Origin: Halolamina salifodinae
GTDB taxonomy: Archaea > Halobacteriota > Halobacteria > Halobacteriales > Haloferacaceae
Direction: 5' to 3'
Assembly: GCF_017874235.1 (NCBI RefSeq)
Contig: NZ_JAGGLC010000007.1
Location: 1-64,000, forward strand
DNA: 64,000 bases
Shown: one piece after another, positions 44,315 to 53,595 of the stretch
Numbering within the stretch: position 1 is the first letter of the stretch
How the letters are laid out: each line of letters opens with the position of its first letter
Notes under the pieces: model-generated
Seen by the model: the letters and a program-made list of their open reading frames with translations, nothing else
What the model was told of the DNA's origin: nothing
The model's database searches: none
Program-made: the position numbers and the translations under genes

Positions 44315-44506
44315 TCAGATGCGGTCGAGCAGCCAGAGGATCACCAGCACGATGATCAGGAAGCCCAGCAGGTCCGGGAGCAGGCCGAGCAGGCCGGTGA
44401 ACAGTTCGAGCACCTCGCCCAGTAGCTCGATGACCAGCCACACCACCACGAGCACCAGGATCAGCTTCAACAGGTCCTCGGCGCCGATGTTGCCTCGTCG
44501 ATTCAT
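44315..44506 (-). CDS. Small two-helix membrane protein
   Basis: A 63-residue protein: MNRRGNIGAEDLLK followed by almost continuous hydrophobic sequence, LILVLVVVWLVIELLGEVLELFTGLLGLLPDLLGFLIIVLVILWLLDRI. Two transmembrane helices separated by a short acidic turn are predicted. From memory, similar small proteins are widespread in haloarchaea (a DUF7554 name is tentative). The function is unknown. The ATG at 44506 is preferred over a longer start nine codons upstream. Confidence 0.75.
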   Translation of the reverse strand: MNRRGNIGAEDLLKLILVLVVVWLVIELLGEVLELFTGLLGLLPDLLGFLIIVLVILWLLDRI

Positions 44507-44638
44507 ACGGGCTTCTCCACGGGGCACCCGCAAAAGGTCTGCGGCCGAATCGATCGCATGGGGCAGTCATTCGGGGGATCTGGCCGGAGCGGCCCGGACG
44601 GCAACGCCTTTACTCCACGACGCCGGAGGTTCGGGCGA

Positions 44639-45772
44639 ATGGATCGACGGACCGTGATCGGGATCGCGCTGACGCTACTGCTGTGCAGTTCGGGCGTCGG
44701 CGCGGCCGCGGAGCTCCCCGCGCTGCAGACCGGCGACGTGGAGAGCGACACCGTGGTGCTCGAAGCCGCCGTTGAGGAGAACGGCGACGCGCGATGGAGC
44801 ATCGAGTACCGGGTGGCCCTCGACGACGAGAACACCACCGAGGCGTTCGAGAGCCTCCAGCGCGACATCGAGCAGAACACCAGCGACTACCGGACACAGT
44901 TCGCCTCCCGGATGCGCAACACCGTCGCCGCCGCCGAGAACGCGACAGGTCGGGAGATGGCCGTCGAGAACGTCACCGTCAAGGCCAGTACCAGCCCGCT
45001 CAGCGGCGAGTACGGCGTCGTCCGCTACAGCTTCGACTGGGTCGGCTTCGCCGAGGTTTCGGACGACCGGATCGCGGCCGGCGACGCTATCGCGGGCATC
45101 TTCCTCGACGCCGACACCCGACTCACGCTGAGTTGGCCCGAGGGGTACGTCATCGACGTCGTCGACCCCCGGCCGGACAGCGAGGGCGACCGCTCGGCGA
45201 CGTGGAACGGCCCCCAGGAGTTCGACGTGGGCCAGCCACGACTCGTGGTCCGGCCGGCCAACTCGCTGCCGCCGTGGGGACCGGTCGTCGGCGTGCTGCT
45301 GTTCGCTGGGGCCGGCGCCGTGTGGTACTACCGCCGCCGGACTGGCCGGCCGCCGGGCGAGATGGCCGACGAGTCGGGATCCGGCGGCGGGAGCCCGGCA
45401 GCAGGCCAGAGCGAGCAGCCAGCAGCCGAGAGCCCATCGGCGTCGAGCCCCACGGCCGAGGAGTCCGCCGGCGAGGGAGCGCCTGCATCGGCCGAGCAAA
45501 CCGCGGCTGGCGAGGACGCCACCGGCGCCCTCGGCCCGAACGCGGGCAAAGAAACCCCGGAAGAGCTTCTCAGCCCCGAGGAGCGCGTGCTGGGGCTGCT
45601 AGAGCAGCAGGGCGGGCGGATGAAACAAAAGACCGTCACCGAGGAACTGGACTGGAGCGCCGCGCGCACCAGCCAGGTCGTCGGCAGCCTCCGGGACGAG
45701 GGGAAAGTCGAATCGTTCCGGCTGGGCCGGGAGAACGTCCTGAAGTTCCCCGAGACGGACGAACCGGAGTAA
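44639..45772 (+). CDS. Membrane-anchored protein with extracellular beta domain and C-terminal winged helix
   Basis: A 377-residue protein with a signal helix (MDRRTVIGIALTLLLCSSGVG), an extracellular domain to about 215 (VVLEAAVEENGDARWSIEYRVAL ... YGVVRYSFDWVGFAEV), one transmembrane helix (WGPVVGVLLFAGAGAVWYY), a low-complexity linker, and a C-terminal winged helix-turn-helix (LSPEERVLGLLEQQGGRMKQKTVTEELDWSAARTSQVVGSLRDEGKVES). The layout is that of haloarchaeal one-component transmembrane regulators: the outside domain would sense, the inside domain would bind DNA. The target is unknown. Confidence 0.82.
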   Translation: MDRRTVIGIALTLLLCSSGVGAAAELPALQTGDVESDTVVLEAAVEENGDARWSIEYRVALDDENTTEAFESLQRDIEQNTSDYRTQFASRMRNTVAAAENATGREMAVENVTVKASTSPLSGEYGVVRYSFDWVGFAEVSDDRIAAGDAIAGIFLDADTRLTLSWPEGYVIDVVDPRPDSEGDRSATWNGPQEFDVGQPRLVVRPANSLPPWGPVVGVLLFAGAGAVWYYRRRTGRPPGEMADESGSGGGSPAAGQSEQPAAESPSASSPTAEESAGEGAPASAEQTAAGEDATGALGPNAGKETPEELLSPEERVLGLLEQQGGRMKQKTVTEELDWSAARTSQVVGSLRDEGKVESFRLGRENVLKFPETDEPE

Positions 45773-45866
45773 CGGCCCGCCTTCGGGGCGTTAAGCTGGG
45801 TTAATCCCGGTGAAGGCGGGTGGAGCGAGTGGACGGTTTTTAGGGATGTACCGCCACGTGTCGAGT

Positions 45867-46928
45867 ATGAACCGAGCCGTCGCGGTCGTCGTCGCGCTGG
45901 TGGTGCTCGCCGGCAGCGTGCCAGCGGCCGCCGCGCTGGCAGACACCCAGACCGAGAGCGACGGGCCCGCGCCGGGTGCGTCGCTCGCCGGCGTCGTCGG
46001 CGTCCAAGAGGCCGAAATCGACAACGAAGTGGCCGAACGGACCCTGAACCAACAGTTCTCGGCCGCCGAGTCCAACGCCTCGAAGGCCCGCGTCGTCGCT
46101 GATCAGTCCCAACAGCTCTCCGGTCGTCTCGACGCGCTGGAGGCCGAGAAAGAACGGATCACGCAGGCCCACGAGAACGGCACCATGAGCCGCGGCGAGT
46201 ACCAGGCGCGCCTCGCCGCGCTCGGTGCCGAACTGCAGGCCCTCGAGAAGCGCGCGAACCGGACCGCCGAGGCCGCCGAGTCGCTGCCCGAGGAGTCGCT
46301 GCGAAGCAACGGCGCGAACGTCAGCGAGGTCCGCACACTGGCCCAGCAGGCCAACCGCACCAGCGGCGGCGAAGTCGCCGAAGCAGCACGCTCGATCGCC
46401 GGCGAGGACGCCGATGAGGGGCTCCGCGGCCCGTCCAACGCCAGCGAGCGCGGCCCGGCGGACGAGGTCGATGAGCGCCCCGACGACACGGAGAACGAGA
46501 CAGAACGGTCAAGCAGGCCTGATAACGGGAACGATGCTGGCCAGGGAGACGGCCAGCAGAACGTGACCACTGGCCCGCCCGAGAACGAGACCGACCGCGG
46601 GAACGGCGAGGACGCGCCGGGCAAGAACGACTCCGAGAACGGAGCCCCCGGCAACACGTCCGAGCTGCCCGACGGGAACGAAACCGCCGGACAGGACAGC
46701 AACGCGACGGACACGGCCGGGAACGAGTCCTCGCCCGGGGGCGGCGACGATGCGACCACCGATCAGCCGGACACCACCGGCGCCGAGGCCGGGAACAGTA
46801 CTGACGGCAACACCGGCGACAACGACTCGGCCGGCGACAGCGACACGACCGGCGGCACGAACGACGACGCCGACGGGACGGACGGTGCGCAACCGACCAC
46901 TGACGGCACCGAGACCGAGTCGGGGTAG
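45867..46928 (+). CDS. Secreted acidic, low-complexity protein
   Basis: A 353-residue exported protein: signal peptide MNRAVAVVVALVVLAGSVPAAAA, a helical domain (about 55-190; SKARVVADQSQQLSGRLDALEAEKERITQAHENGTMSRGEYQARLAALGAELQALEKRANRTAE) and a long disordered tail rich in Asn, Asp, Gly, Thr and NxT/NxS sequons, so probably glycosylated at the surface. From memory the helical domain resembles haloarchaeal DUF7096. It follows the regulator gene by about 95 bases, so the two may share a surface process. Confidence 0.78.
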   Translation: MNRAVAVVVALVVLAGSVPAAAALADTQTESDGPAPGASLAGVVGVQEAEIDNEVAERTLNQQFSAAESNASKARVVADQSQQLSGRLDALEAEKERITQAHENGTMSRGEYQARLAALGAELQALEKRANRTAEAAESLPEESLRSNGANVSEVRTLAQQANRTSGGEVAEAARSIAGEDADEGLRGPSNASERGPADEVDERPDDTENETERSSRPDNGNDAGQGDGQQNVTTGPPENETDRGNGEDAPGKNDSENGAPGNTSELPDGNETAGQDSNATDTAGNESSPGGGDDATTDQPDTTGAEAGNSTDGNTGDNDSAGDSDTTGGTNDDADGTDGAQPTTDGTETESG

Positions 46929-46963
46929 AAGCTCTTTTCGCTGACCCCAGCAGTTCGTGGCGC

Positions 46964-49027
46964 TTAGAACTCCGGATCCGGTTCCGGGACGACGCCCTCC
47001 TCGTCGCCACTGTCGAGGTCGAACTCCTGTCTGAGTTCGCGGATGCGGTCGCGGATGTCGGCCGCGAGTTCGAACTCCAGATTGTCCGCCGCGGCCTCCA
47101 TGCGGTCCTCTAACTGCTCGATCTGGCGGGCGGCGTCGTCGGCGTCGCTCACCTCGCCGCCGGTCGTTCCGGACGTATCGGTCTTGCTGCCGGGGAGGTT
47201 CGTCTCCCCGATATCCTTCTCGATGGTGCGGGGTTCGAAGCCGTGCTCCTGGTTGTATCGCTGTTGGATCGCCCGGCGGCGCCGGGTCTCCTCGATGGCG
47301 TCCTGCATCGCGTCGGTGCGCTCGTCGGCGTAGAGCACGACCTCGCCGTTGACGTTCCGGGCCGCACGGCCCATCGTCTGGACCAGCGTGGTCGTCGAGC
47401 GCAGGAACCCCTCCTGGTCGGCGTCGAGGATGGCCACGAGGCTGACCTCGGGGATGTCCAACCCCTCACGGAGGAGATTGATGCCGACGAGCACGTCGAT
47501 CTCGCCGAGGCGGAGCGAGCGGATGATCTCGTGGCGCTCCAGCGTGTCGGTCTCGTCGTGCATGTACGCGACGTTCACGCCGGCCTCCTCCAGATACTCC
47601 GTGAGGTCCTCGGCCATGCGCTTGGTCAGGGTGGTGACGAGCGTTCGCTCGTCGCGCTCGATACGCTCGTCGATGCGGCCCATCAGGTCCTCGACCTGCC
47701 CTTCGGCGCTCGTAATCTCGATGGCGGGGTCGACGAGGTGCGTCGGCCGAACGATCTGTTCAACGATCTGGTCGGAGTTCTCGCGCTCGTAGTCGCCCGG
47801 CGTCGCCGAGACGTACAGCGTCTCGTCGGTCTTCTCCTGGAACTCCTCGAACGTCAGTGGGCGGTTGTCGTAGGCCGTCGGGAGGCGAAAGCCGTTCTCG
47901 ACCAGCGAGTCCTTGCGGGACTTGTCGCCCGCGAACTGCCCCTTGATCTGCGGGAGCGTCTGGTGGGACTCGTCGACGACGGTGAGGAAGTCGTCCGGGA
48001 AGTAGTCGAGCAGGGTGTAGGGCGCCTCGCCCTGCTCGCGGTCCGAGAGGTGGACCGAGTAGTTCTCGATCCCCGAGCAGTAGCCCGTCTCCTGCAGCAT
48101 CTCGAGGTCGAACGTCGTGCGCTCCTCGATGCGCTGGGCGGCGACGAGGTCGCCCTGTCGCTCGAAGTGACGCACGCGCTCCGTCATCAGGTCCTCGATT
48201 TCGGCCATCGCGTTCTGGAGTCGCCCCTCCGGGATCGAGTAGTGCTCCGCCGGGTGGAGCAGGACGGCTGGCTCCTCGCTGACCACCTCGCCTTCGAGGG
48301 TGTTCACCTTCCGGATCCGGTCGACTTCGTCGCCCCAGAACTCCACACGCACGGCGTAGCGGCCGTACATCGGGAAGATTTCGACCGTGTCGCCACGGAC
48401 GCGGAACGTGCCCTGCGTGAAGTCCACGTCGTTGCGCTCGTAGTTGAGGTCGACCAGTTGGCCGAGCAGTTCGTCGCGGCCGATCTCCTCGCCCTGCTCG
48501 ATCCCCAGGGACATGTCGACGTAGTTGCGCGGGTCACCGAGGCCGTAGATGGCCGAGACGGAGGCGACGACGATCACGTCGTCGCGCGTGAGCAGCGACC
48601 GGGTCGCGGAGTGGCGCAGGCGGTCGATCTCGTCGTTGATCGACGCGTCCTTCTCGATGAACGTGTCTGACTGCTCGACGTACGCCTCGGGCTGGTAGTA
48701 GTCGTAGTAGGAGACGAAGTACTCGACGGCGTTGTCCGGGAACAGCTCCCGGAACTCCTCGTAGAGCTGTGCTGCGAGGGTTTTGTTGTGCGCGATGACC
48801 AGCGTCGGCTGCTGGATCTCCTCGACGGTCCAGGAGACGGTGTTGGTCTTCCCTGACCCGGTCACGCCCAGGAGCGTCTGGGTGTCCATCCCCTCGCGGA
48901 ACCCCGACGCCAACTGCTCGATGGCCTCGGGCTGGTCGCCCGCCGGCTCGAAGGGGGCGTCGACGCGGAACGGGCGCTCGGCCTCCGGTCGGTCCGGCGA
49001 GAGCGGACCGCTCTGTGAGTCGCTCAT
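46964..49027 (-). CDS. uvrB: Excinuclease ABC subunit B
   Basis: The damage-verifying helicase of nucleotide excision repair, of the bacterial UvrABC type found in haloarchaea. The 687-residue protein has Walker [16 protein letters not shown], the beta-hairpin [53 protein letters not shown], and a C-terminal UVR motif ([31 protein letters not shown]) that contacts UvrC. UvrA and UvrC genes are not in the window. The ATG at 49027 follows a divergent intergenic region. Confidence 0.96.
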   Translation of the reverse strand: MSDSQSGPLSPDRPEAERPFRVDAPFEPAGDQPEAIEQLASGFREGMDTQTLLGVTGSGKTNTVSWTVEEIQQPTLVIAHNKTLAAQLYEEFRELFPDNAVEYFVSYYDYYQPEAYVEQSDTFIEKDASINDEIDRLRHSATRSLLTRDDVIVVASVSAIYGLGDPRNYVDMSLGIEQGEEIGRDELLGQLVDLNYERNDVDFTQGTFRVRGDTVEIFPMYGRYAVRVEFWGDEVDRIRKVNTLEGEVVSEEPAVLLHPAEHYSIPEGRLQNAMAEIEDLMTERVRHFERQGDLVAAQRIEERTTFDLEMLQETGYCSGIENYSVHLSDREQGEAPYTLLDYFPDDFLTVVDESHQTLPQIKGQFAGDKSRKDSLVENGFRLPTAYDNRPLTFEEFQEKTDETLYVSATPGDYERENSDQIVEQIVRPTHLVDPAIEITSAEGQVEDLMGRIDERIERDERTLVTTLTKRMAEDLTEYLEEAGVNVAYMHDETDTLERHEIIRSLRLGEIDVLVGINLLREGLDIPEVSLVAILDADQEGFLRSTTTLVQTMGRAARNVNGEVVLYADERTDAMQDAIEETRRRRAIQQRYNQEHGFEPRTIEKDIGETNLPGSKTDTSGTTGGEVSDADDAARQIEQLEDRMEAAADNLEFELAADIRDRIRELRQEFDLDSGDEEGVVPEPDPEF

Positions 49028-49136
49028 TACCGGAAACAGGGTATCAACGGACTTGAGCAGCCCGGTCGTGTGAACAGTTCACGATGTGGCCGCCAGCGCA
49101 GTAACGGCTTTCTGCCCGGCGGCCACAGGACCATCC

Positions 49137-49409
49137 ATGCCCGACGACAGACTCCGAACCGCGAGCGAGGAGTTACGACAGGCCAGTGCCGCCGCGGCCG
49201 ACGATGAGGCCCAGCGTCGCCTCTACGACCTCTCCGACCAGTTCGCCACGCTGGCGTCCGCCGACAGCGGCCCCGACCACGGCCGCCTCGCTCGGCACCT
49301 GAACGCGCTGAACGAACTCCGCGACGGCGCCGGCGAGGACGTGACCGCCCACATCGACGCCGCCGAGGAAGCGATCACCGCCTACCGCGAGACGGTCGAC
49401 GGCGTGTAG
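49137..49409 (+). CDS. Small helical haloarchaeal protein
   Basis: A 90-residue acidic protein, all helical: LRTASEELRQASAAAADDEAQRRLYDLSDQFATLASADSGPDHGRLARHLNALNELRDGAGEDVTAHIDAAEEAITAYRETV. Similar small helical proteins are common in haloarchaea and unnamed functionally. The ATG at 49137 is chosen; the upstream in-frame extension lacks halophilic bias. It diverges from uvrB across about 110 bases. Confidence 0.75.
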   Translation: MPDDRLRTASEELRQASAAAADDEAQRRLYDLSDQFATLASADSGPDHGRLARHLNALNELRDGAGEDVTAHIDAAEEAITAYRETVDGV

Positions 49410-49454
49410 CGCACTCCCACAGACCCCTCTATTTCGTATGGAGAATCAGAGAGG

Positions 49455-50078
49455 TCAGCAGACGTTCTTGGGTTCGACGCCCATCGCCTCCAGCGTGTCG
49501 ACGTACCAGTCGTAGGCACCCGCTACCACGTCGGCGCCGGCCGCCCGGGCTGCTTCCCAGTCGGCCTCGTCCTCGGCGTGGTCGGCAAGTAGCTCGGCCG
49601 CGTCGTCGCGATAGTCGCCGAGTTCGGCCCGGAACTCGCGGAACTCGTCGGCGCTCTTGCGGTCGGCGTCGCCGACGAAGAAGCCGACCAGTTGGCCCGC
49701 GATCTCCTCGAGGACCAGGAACGCCGCGGTCATCGCGGCCTGGCGGTCTGCCGGATCGACTGGCGCGAGCGAATCGGCGACGACGTCCGTAGCGGCTGTG
49801 TCGTCCCCAGAAGCCGCCTCGCTGTCGAAGTTATCGGCGTATGTTGCCGCAAAATCGGCAGCCGCGTCGAAGAGGTCCGCGTGCTCGCCCTGCGCGTCTT
49901 CGGCCCACTCGTTCAGCACCGGTGCGAGCGCGTGGAGTTCGCGGGCAGTCCCGGTTCGGACTGCGTCGCCTTCCATCTCGCCGCCGGTGAGTGCGTAGAC
50001 GGCTTTCGAGGAACCGAGCCGCGAGAGTTCGGTTTGGTGGGCAGCACGGAGGTCGTCGCGGAAGCTGTCGGCGTCCAT
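49455..50078 (-). CDS. Rubrerythrin/ferritin-like helical protein (tentative)
   Basis: A 207-residue acidic helical protein: MDADSFRDDLRAAHQTELSRLGSSKAVYALTGGEMEGDAV, then DRQAAMTAAFLVLEEIAGQLVGFFVGDADRKSADEFREFRAEL and a helical end DWEAARAAGADVVAGAYDWYVDTLEAMGVEPKNVC. The N-terminal phrase ELxRLGSSKA is, from memory, typical of haloarchaeal proteins called rubrerythrin family. Clear di-iron ExxH motifs are missing, so iron binding is doubtful. It ends with a C-terminal cysteine. Confidence 0.6.
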   Translation of the reverse strand: MDADSFRDDLRAAHQTELSRLGSSKAVYALTGGEMEGDAVRTGTARELHALAPVLNEWAEDAQGEHADLFDAAADFAATYADNFDSEAASGDDTAATDVVADSLAPVDPADRQAAMTAAFLVLEEIAGQLVGFFVGDADRKSADEFREFRAELGDYRDDAAELLADHAEDEADWEAARAAGADVVAGAYDWYVDTLEAMGVEPKNVC

Positions 50079-50140
50079 ACGCCGACGGTGGGCGAGCAGG
50101 CGCTTGTAGCCCACGGAAGCGACGGCCCCGATTGGAGGGC

Positions 50141-51004
50141 TTATTCCGCGTCGCCGGTCTCGACGGGCGCGCCGACGAGGTTGCCCCACTCGGTCCACGA
50201 GCCGTCGTAGTTCACGGTCGCCTCGTAGCCCAACAGTTCGTGGAGCGCGAACCACGCGATGGAGGAGCGCTCGCCGATGCGGCAGTAGGCGACGACCGAC
50301 TCGTCGCCGTCGATCCCCTCCGCGCCGTAGAGGTCACGGAGTTCGTCGGCGGTCTTGAACGTCCCGTCGTCGTTGACCGTCGCGGCCCACGAGATGTTCT
50401 TCGCGCCCGGGATGTGGCCGCCGCGCTGGGCCGTCTCGTTGAGTCCCGGCGGTGCGAGCACCTCGCCGGAGAACTCCTCGGGCGAACGAACGTCGACGAG
50501 GGGAACGCCGCGGTCGATGGCGTTCTCGACGTCCTCGCGGTACGCGCGGATGTCCTCGAAGGGACCGCGAGCCGTATAGTCCTGTTCGGAGAAGTCGGGC
50601 TCCTCGGTCGTCGTCGGATAGTCGTTCTCGACCCAGTAGTCCCGGCCGCCGTTGAGCAGGCGCACGTCCTCGTGGCCGTAGTAGTTGAACTGCCAGTAGG
50701 CGTAGGCGGCGAACCAGTTGGAGTTGTCGCCGTAGAACACGACCGTCGAGTCGTTGGCGATACCGTGCTCGCCCAGCAACGACTCGAACGCCTCCTTATC
50801 GAGGATGTCGCGGGTGGTCTGGTCCTGTAGCTGGGACTCCCAGTTGAGGCCGATGGCGCCGGGCGCGTGGGCCTCCTCGTAGGCCTCGGTGTCGACGCTG
50901 ACCTCGACCAGCCGCAGGTCGGGGTCGTCGCTCTCGAACTCGTCTAAGCGCTGCTCCACCCAGTCGGCGGAGACGAGCGCGTCGGTCGCGTACTCTGAAG
51001 ACAT
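50141..51004 (-). CDS. Thiosulfate sulfurtransferase (tandem rhodanese)
   Basis: A 287-residue two-domain rhodanese, transferring sulfane sulfur from thiosulfate to cyanide or thiols. The N-terminal domain (about 10-135) has TVVFYGDNSNWFAAYAYW with Asp in place of the catalytic Cys, so it is structural; the C-terminal domain has VPLVDVRSPEEFSGEV, GHIPGAKNISW and the active loop VVAYCRIGERSS. The ATG at 51004 begins MSSEYATDALVSADWV. A second, divergent rhodanese gene starts 162 bases away. Confidence 0.93.
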   Translation of the reverse strand: MSSEYATDALVSADWVEQRLDEFESDDPDLRLVEVSVDTEAYEEAHAPGAIGLNWESQLQDQTTRDILDKEAFESLLGEHGIANDSTVVFYGDNSNWFAAYAYWQFNYYGHEDVRLLNGGRDYWVENDYPTTTEEPDFSEQDYTARGPFEDIRAYREDVENAIDRGVPLVDVRSPEEFSGEVLAPPGLNETAQRGGHIPGAKNISWAATVNDDGTFKTADELRDLYGAEGIDGDESVVAYCRIGERSSIAWFALHELLGYEATVNYDGSWTEWGNLVGAPVETGDAE

Positions 51005-51165
51005 AGTCACGCCGATATATGTTCGGAGCCCACTTAAACGCCAACCCACCGGCGGGGTTCGCCGGGCTCTCGGACGGCCACTCTCGCCCTCGACGCTGCG
51101 GATTCCGCGGGAATCCCGGTGTCGAGACCCCGGCGGCTAAGTCGGCTCGGGCCCTCGGTCCGCGC

Positions 51166-51948
51166 ATGAATCCGTTCGTCTCCGCGTCGTGGCTCCACGG
51201 GCGCGACGGCGTCGCCGTCGTCGACGTGCGCGACGCGTGGGAGTACGACAGCATCGGCCACGTCCCGGGCGCGGTGAACGTCCCGTTCGACCGTTTCCGC
51301 TCCGACGAGGGCGAGGCCGGAAAGCTCCCCCCTCGCAAGGACTGGGAAGCTCTCCTCTCAGAGTCCGGTGTCGCGACCGACGCCGAAATCGTCGCCTACG
51401 ACGACACGCAGGGCGTGTTCGCCGCCCGGTTCGTCGTCACCGCGCTGCTGCTGGGCCACGACCCCAAGAAGGTCCACCTGCTCGACGGCGACTTCAGTTC
51501 GTGGCAGCGCGACCACGAGACGACGACCGAAACCGTCGATCCGACCCCGACCGAGTACGAGAGCGACCCCGACGCAGAGACCCCGTTAGTCGACTTCGAG
51601 ACGGTGCAGGGCCTGCTCCCGGCCGCCGAGGCCGGCGACGTGACGCTGGTCGACACCCGCGAGGACTGGGAGTTCGCGGAGGGCCACCTCCCCGGCGCGG
51701 TGCAGTTGGACTGGCGGGAGGTAGTGGACGAGGAGACGCGGGGTCTGAAGCCCGAGGATGAGCTTCGGGACCTGCTCGAGGGTCGCGGGATCGTTCCGGA
51801 GAAACGAACGGTGCTCTACTGCAACACGGCCCGGCGAGTAAGCCACACCTACCTCGTGCTCCGGGAGTTGGGCTACGAGCGCGTCGAACTGTACGAGGGG
51901 AGCCTGACCGAGTGGCGCGAGCGCGGCGGCGAACTCGCCTCGGAGTAG
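51166..51948 (+). CDS. Second tandem-rhodanese sulfurtransferase
   Basis: A 260-residue two-domain rhodanese. Domain 1: VAVVDVRDAWEYDSIGHVPGAVNVPFDRF and the inactive loop IVAYDDTQGVFAARF (Asp instead of Cys). Domain 2: VTLVDTREDWEFAEGHLPGAVQLDW and the active loop VLYCNTARRVSHTYLVL with Cys. It is only distantly similar to the divergent neighbour and lacks its N-terminal extension, so the pair is an old duplication or separate acquisition. The shared 161-base promoter region could allow joint control. Confidence 0.92.
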   Translation: MNPFVSASWLHGRDGVAVVDVRDAWEYDSIGHVPGAVNVPFDRFRSDEGEAGKLPPRKDWEALLSESGVATDAEIVAYDDTQGVFAARFVVTALLLGHDPKKVHLLDGDFSSWQRDHETTTETVDPTPTEYESDPDAETPLVDFETVQGLLPAAEAGDVTLVDTREDWEFAEGHLPGAVQLDWREVVDEETRGLKPEDELRDLLEGRGIVPEKRTVLYCNTARRVSHTYLVLRELGYERVELYEGSLTEWRERGGELASE

Positions 51949-52011
51949 CGTCGACGATCCCTACTTGTCGACGACCTCAACTCATCGAGGCCGCCTACTC
52001 GTCGATGCCGC

Positions 52012-52125
52012 CTACTCAATCCCTGTCTCGTAGTCGGAGTCGATCACGTCGTCCGGGTCGTGGGCCGCCTCGACACCCGGTGCCGCCGAGAGCAGTTCGA
52101 CCGTCTCGACCAGTATCCCCACCAC
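52012..52125 (-). CDS. Possible small protein
   Basis: A 37-codon frame from GTG (52125) reads MVGILVETVELLSAAPGVEAAHDPDDVIDSDYETGIE, with halophilic composition and codon bias of real genes. The frame stays open upstream (REFARTRTL) to the stop of the DUF72 gene, but holds no ATG. It may be a very small gene, a leftover of a longer one, or chance. The stop tail GAGTAGGCGGC is duplicated 17 bases further on. Confidence 0.3.
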   Translation of the reverse strand: MVGILVETVELLSAAPGVEAAHDPDDVIDSDYETGIE

Positions 52126-52200
52126 GAGCGTGCGCGTCCGGGCGAACTCGCGCTTCGTACCCCCTCGAGCGCGCGTACCGGCAAAACCGTACCAGCGGGG

Positions 52201-53007
52201 TCAGTCGAACCGCCGGCCGAGCGCTCGGGCGTTTTCGAACCTCGCGTCGTTGTTGAACAGCACGTACACCGTCTCGTGGTCGGCCCGGAGGTCGTCGACG
52301 CGTTCCGCCAGCGTGTCGAGTTCGCCGGCGTCGTAGTCGTACGCGTAGTCGTAGCGGTCCGCGTTGAGGCCGTGGAGACGGAGATACGCCGTCGAGTGGC
52401 TGGATACCGGGTAGTCCCGCAGGGGATCGACGACGTGGACCAGATCGAGGTCGGTACAGATCTCGGCGACCCGCTCGGTCTCGGCCAGCCAGCTACCCCG
52501 GGGCTCCCACGCGAGCGTGAGCCCCTCGCGGTCGATGTCGCCGAGGAACTCCCGCATCGCCGTCCCGTGCTCGTCGGTGGCGCCGAAACTCGGCGGCGTC
52601 TGGAGCAGAGCCACGCCGGCGTCGAGTGCGGCCGCGCGCTCGGCCGTGCGACGCCAGGCCTCCCGTACTGATTCAGTCGGTCTGAGGCCGCCAACCTCGT
52701 CGCTGTCGAGTGCATCGTCGTCCTCGACGTCCTCGCGCTCGCCGTTCCACGTCGGGCTACGCCACTCGTGAGTCAGCGCCTGCCAGCCCTTCGCCGAGAA
52801 CTCGAACCCTTCGCCGGCTTCCTCGCGCCAGCGCTCGGCCGTGGACTGCTGGGGCAGCGAGTAGAAGGTGGTGTTGAGTTCGACGAGGTCGAACGCCGGG
52901 TCGTCGGCGTAAGCCGCGAGTTTGCTCTCGTAGCGCTCCTTCCAGCCCGACTCCGGGTCGTACCAGCGGTAGCCACAGGTGCCGATCCGGACCTCGCCGT
53001 CGGCCAT
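52201..53007 (-). CDS. DUF72 family protein
   Basis: A 268-residue TIM-barrel-like DUF72 protein: VRIGTCGYRWYDPESGWKERY, FDLVELNTTFYSLPQQSTAERW, FEFSAKGWQALTHEWR, GVALLQTPPSFGAT, LTLAWEPRGSW, AYLRLHGLNADRYDYAYDY and VYVLFNNDARFENARAL. All are family blocks (the YRHPSW-type GYRWYD, the RPSGxW-type WEPRGSW). An acidic insertion (EREDVEDDDALDSDEVGG) is a haloarchaeal addition. The enzymatic role of DUF72 is unknown. Confidence 0.92.
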   Translation of the reverse strand: MADGEVRIGTCGYRWYDPESGWKERYESKLAAYADDPAFDLVELNTTFYSLPQQSTAERWREEAGEGFEFSAKGWQALTHEWRSPTWNGEREDVEDDDALDSDEVGGLRPTESVREAWRRTAERAAALDAGVALLQTPPSFGATDEHGTAMREFLGDIDREGLTLAWEPRGSWLAETERVAEICTDLDLVHVVDPLRDYPVSSHSTAYLRLHGLNADRYDYAYDYDAGELDTLAERVDDLRADHETVYVLFNNDARFENARALGRRFD

Positions 53008-53011
53008 CGGC

Positions 53012-53503
53012 CTACCGGCCCTGCTCCGGGCGCTCCTCCTCGTCCTGATCGACCTCGGCTTCGAGTTCGCGTGCCTCGTCGTCGGTGTGGAGCTTCTGTT
53101 CGGCCTCGTGGCGGTCCTCGCGCTGCTCCTCGAGCCACCCGAGCATTCGGTCGCGCTGCTCGCCGCGGCTCATCGTCTGGGGCAGCGAGTCGAACTCCGA
53201 CTCCAGCAGGTCGTGGATCAGCTCCTTGACCGCCTCTTCGAGATCCTCGGAGACGTCGAGGGTCTCGACGCTGCCCGGGCCGTAGCCAGCGTCGGCCAGC
53301 GCGTTCCGGTTGAGTCGGCCGTCCTCGTCGACGACCGGGAGTTCCAGGTCCTCGTAGCTCTCCGGCGGGAACCCGGTCGCCGAGAGCAGGAAGTGGTCGT
53401 CGACGGCCACGACGCGGGAGTCGTCGAACGCCTGTCGAGACGGTTCCTCCCATCGCTCGGCGGTCGTGTCGTAGAACGTCGGCTCGTGGGGTTCGTATGC
53501 CAT
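53012..53503 (-). CDS. Acidic haloarchaeal protein of unknown function
   Basis: A 163-residue protein beginning MAYEPHEPTFYDTTAERWEEPS, followed by a small beta part (SRVVAVDDHFLLSATGFPPESYEDLELPVVDEDG) and a helical second half (ETLDVSEDLEEAVKELIHDLLESEFDSLPQTMSRGEQRDRMLGWLEEQREDR), ending in an extremely acidic tail. No family is recognised. It is four bases upstream of the DUF72 gene and thus part of the same transcript. Confidence 0.7.
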   Translation of the reverse strand: MAYEPHEPTFYDTTAERWEEPSRQAFDDSRVVAVDDHFLLSATGFPPESYEDLELPVVDEDGRLNRNALADAGYGPGSVETLDVSEDLEEAVKELIHDLLESEFDSLPQTMSRGEQRDRMLGWLEEQREDRHEAEQKLHTDDEARELEAEVDQDEEERPEQGR

Positions 53504-53564
53504 TGTTACGGCCGTCTGTTCGGCCGATCAGCGGAAAAATCTACTCGCCGATCAGACCACGCCG

Positions 53565-53572
53565 CTTATCTA
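53565..53572 (+). promoter_or_regulatory. TATA-like element before the thiamine-binding protein gene
   Basis: CTTATCTA centred about 28 bases before the ATG at 53596 suggests a leaderless start. No thi-box (TPP riboswitch) is visible between 53504 and 53595. Confidence 0.35.
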
Positions 53573-53595
53573 CCATCCAGAGAAACAACCAAGTA

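Noticed and set aside
53504-53595. TPP riboswitch before thiB
   Set aside because: No thi-box (CTGAGA) and the predicted transcript is leaderless.
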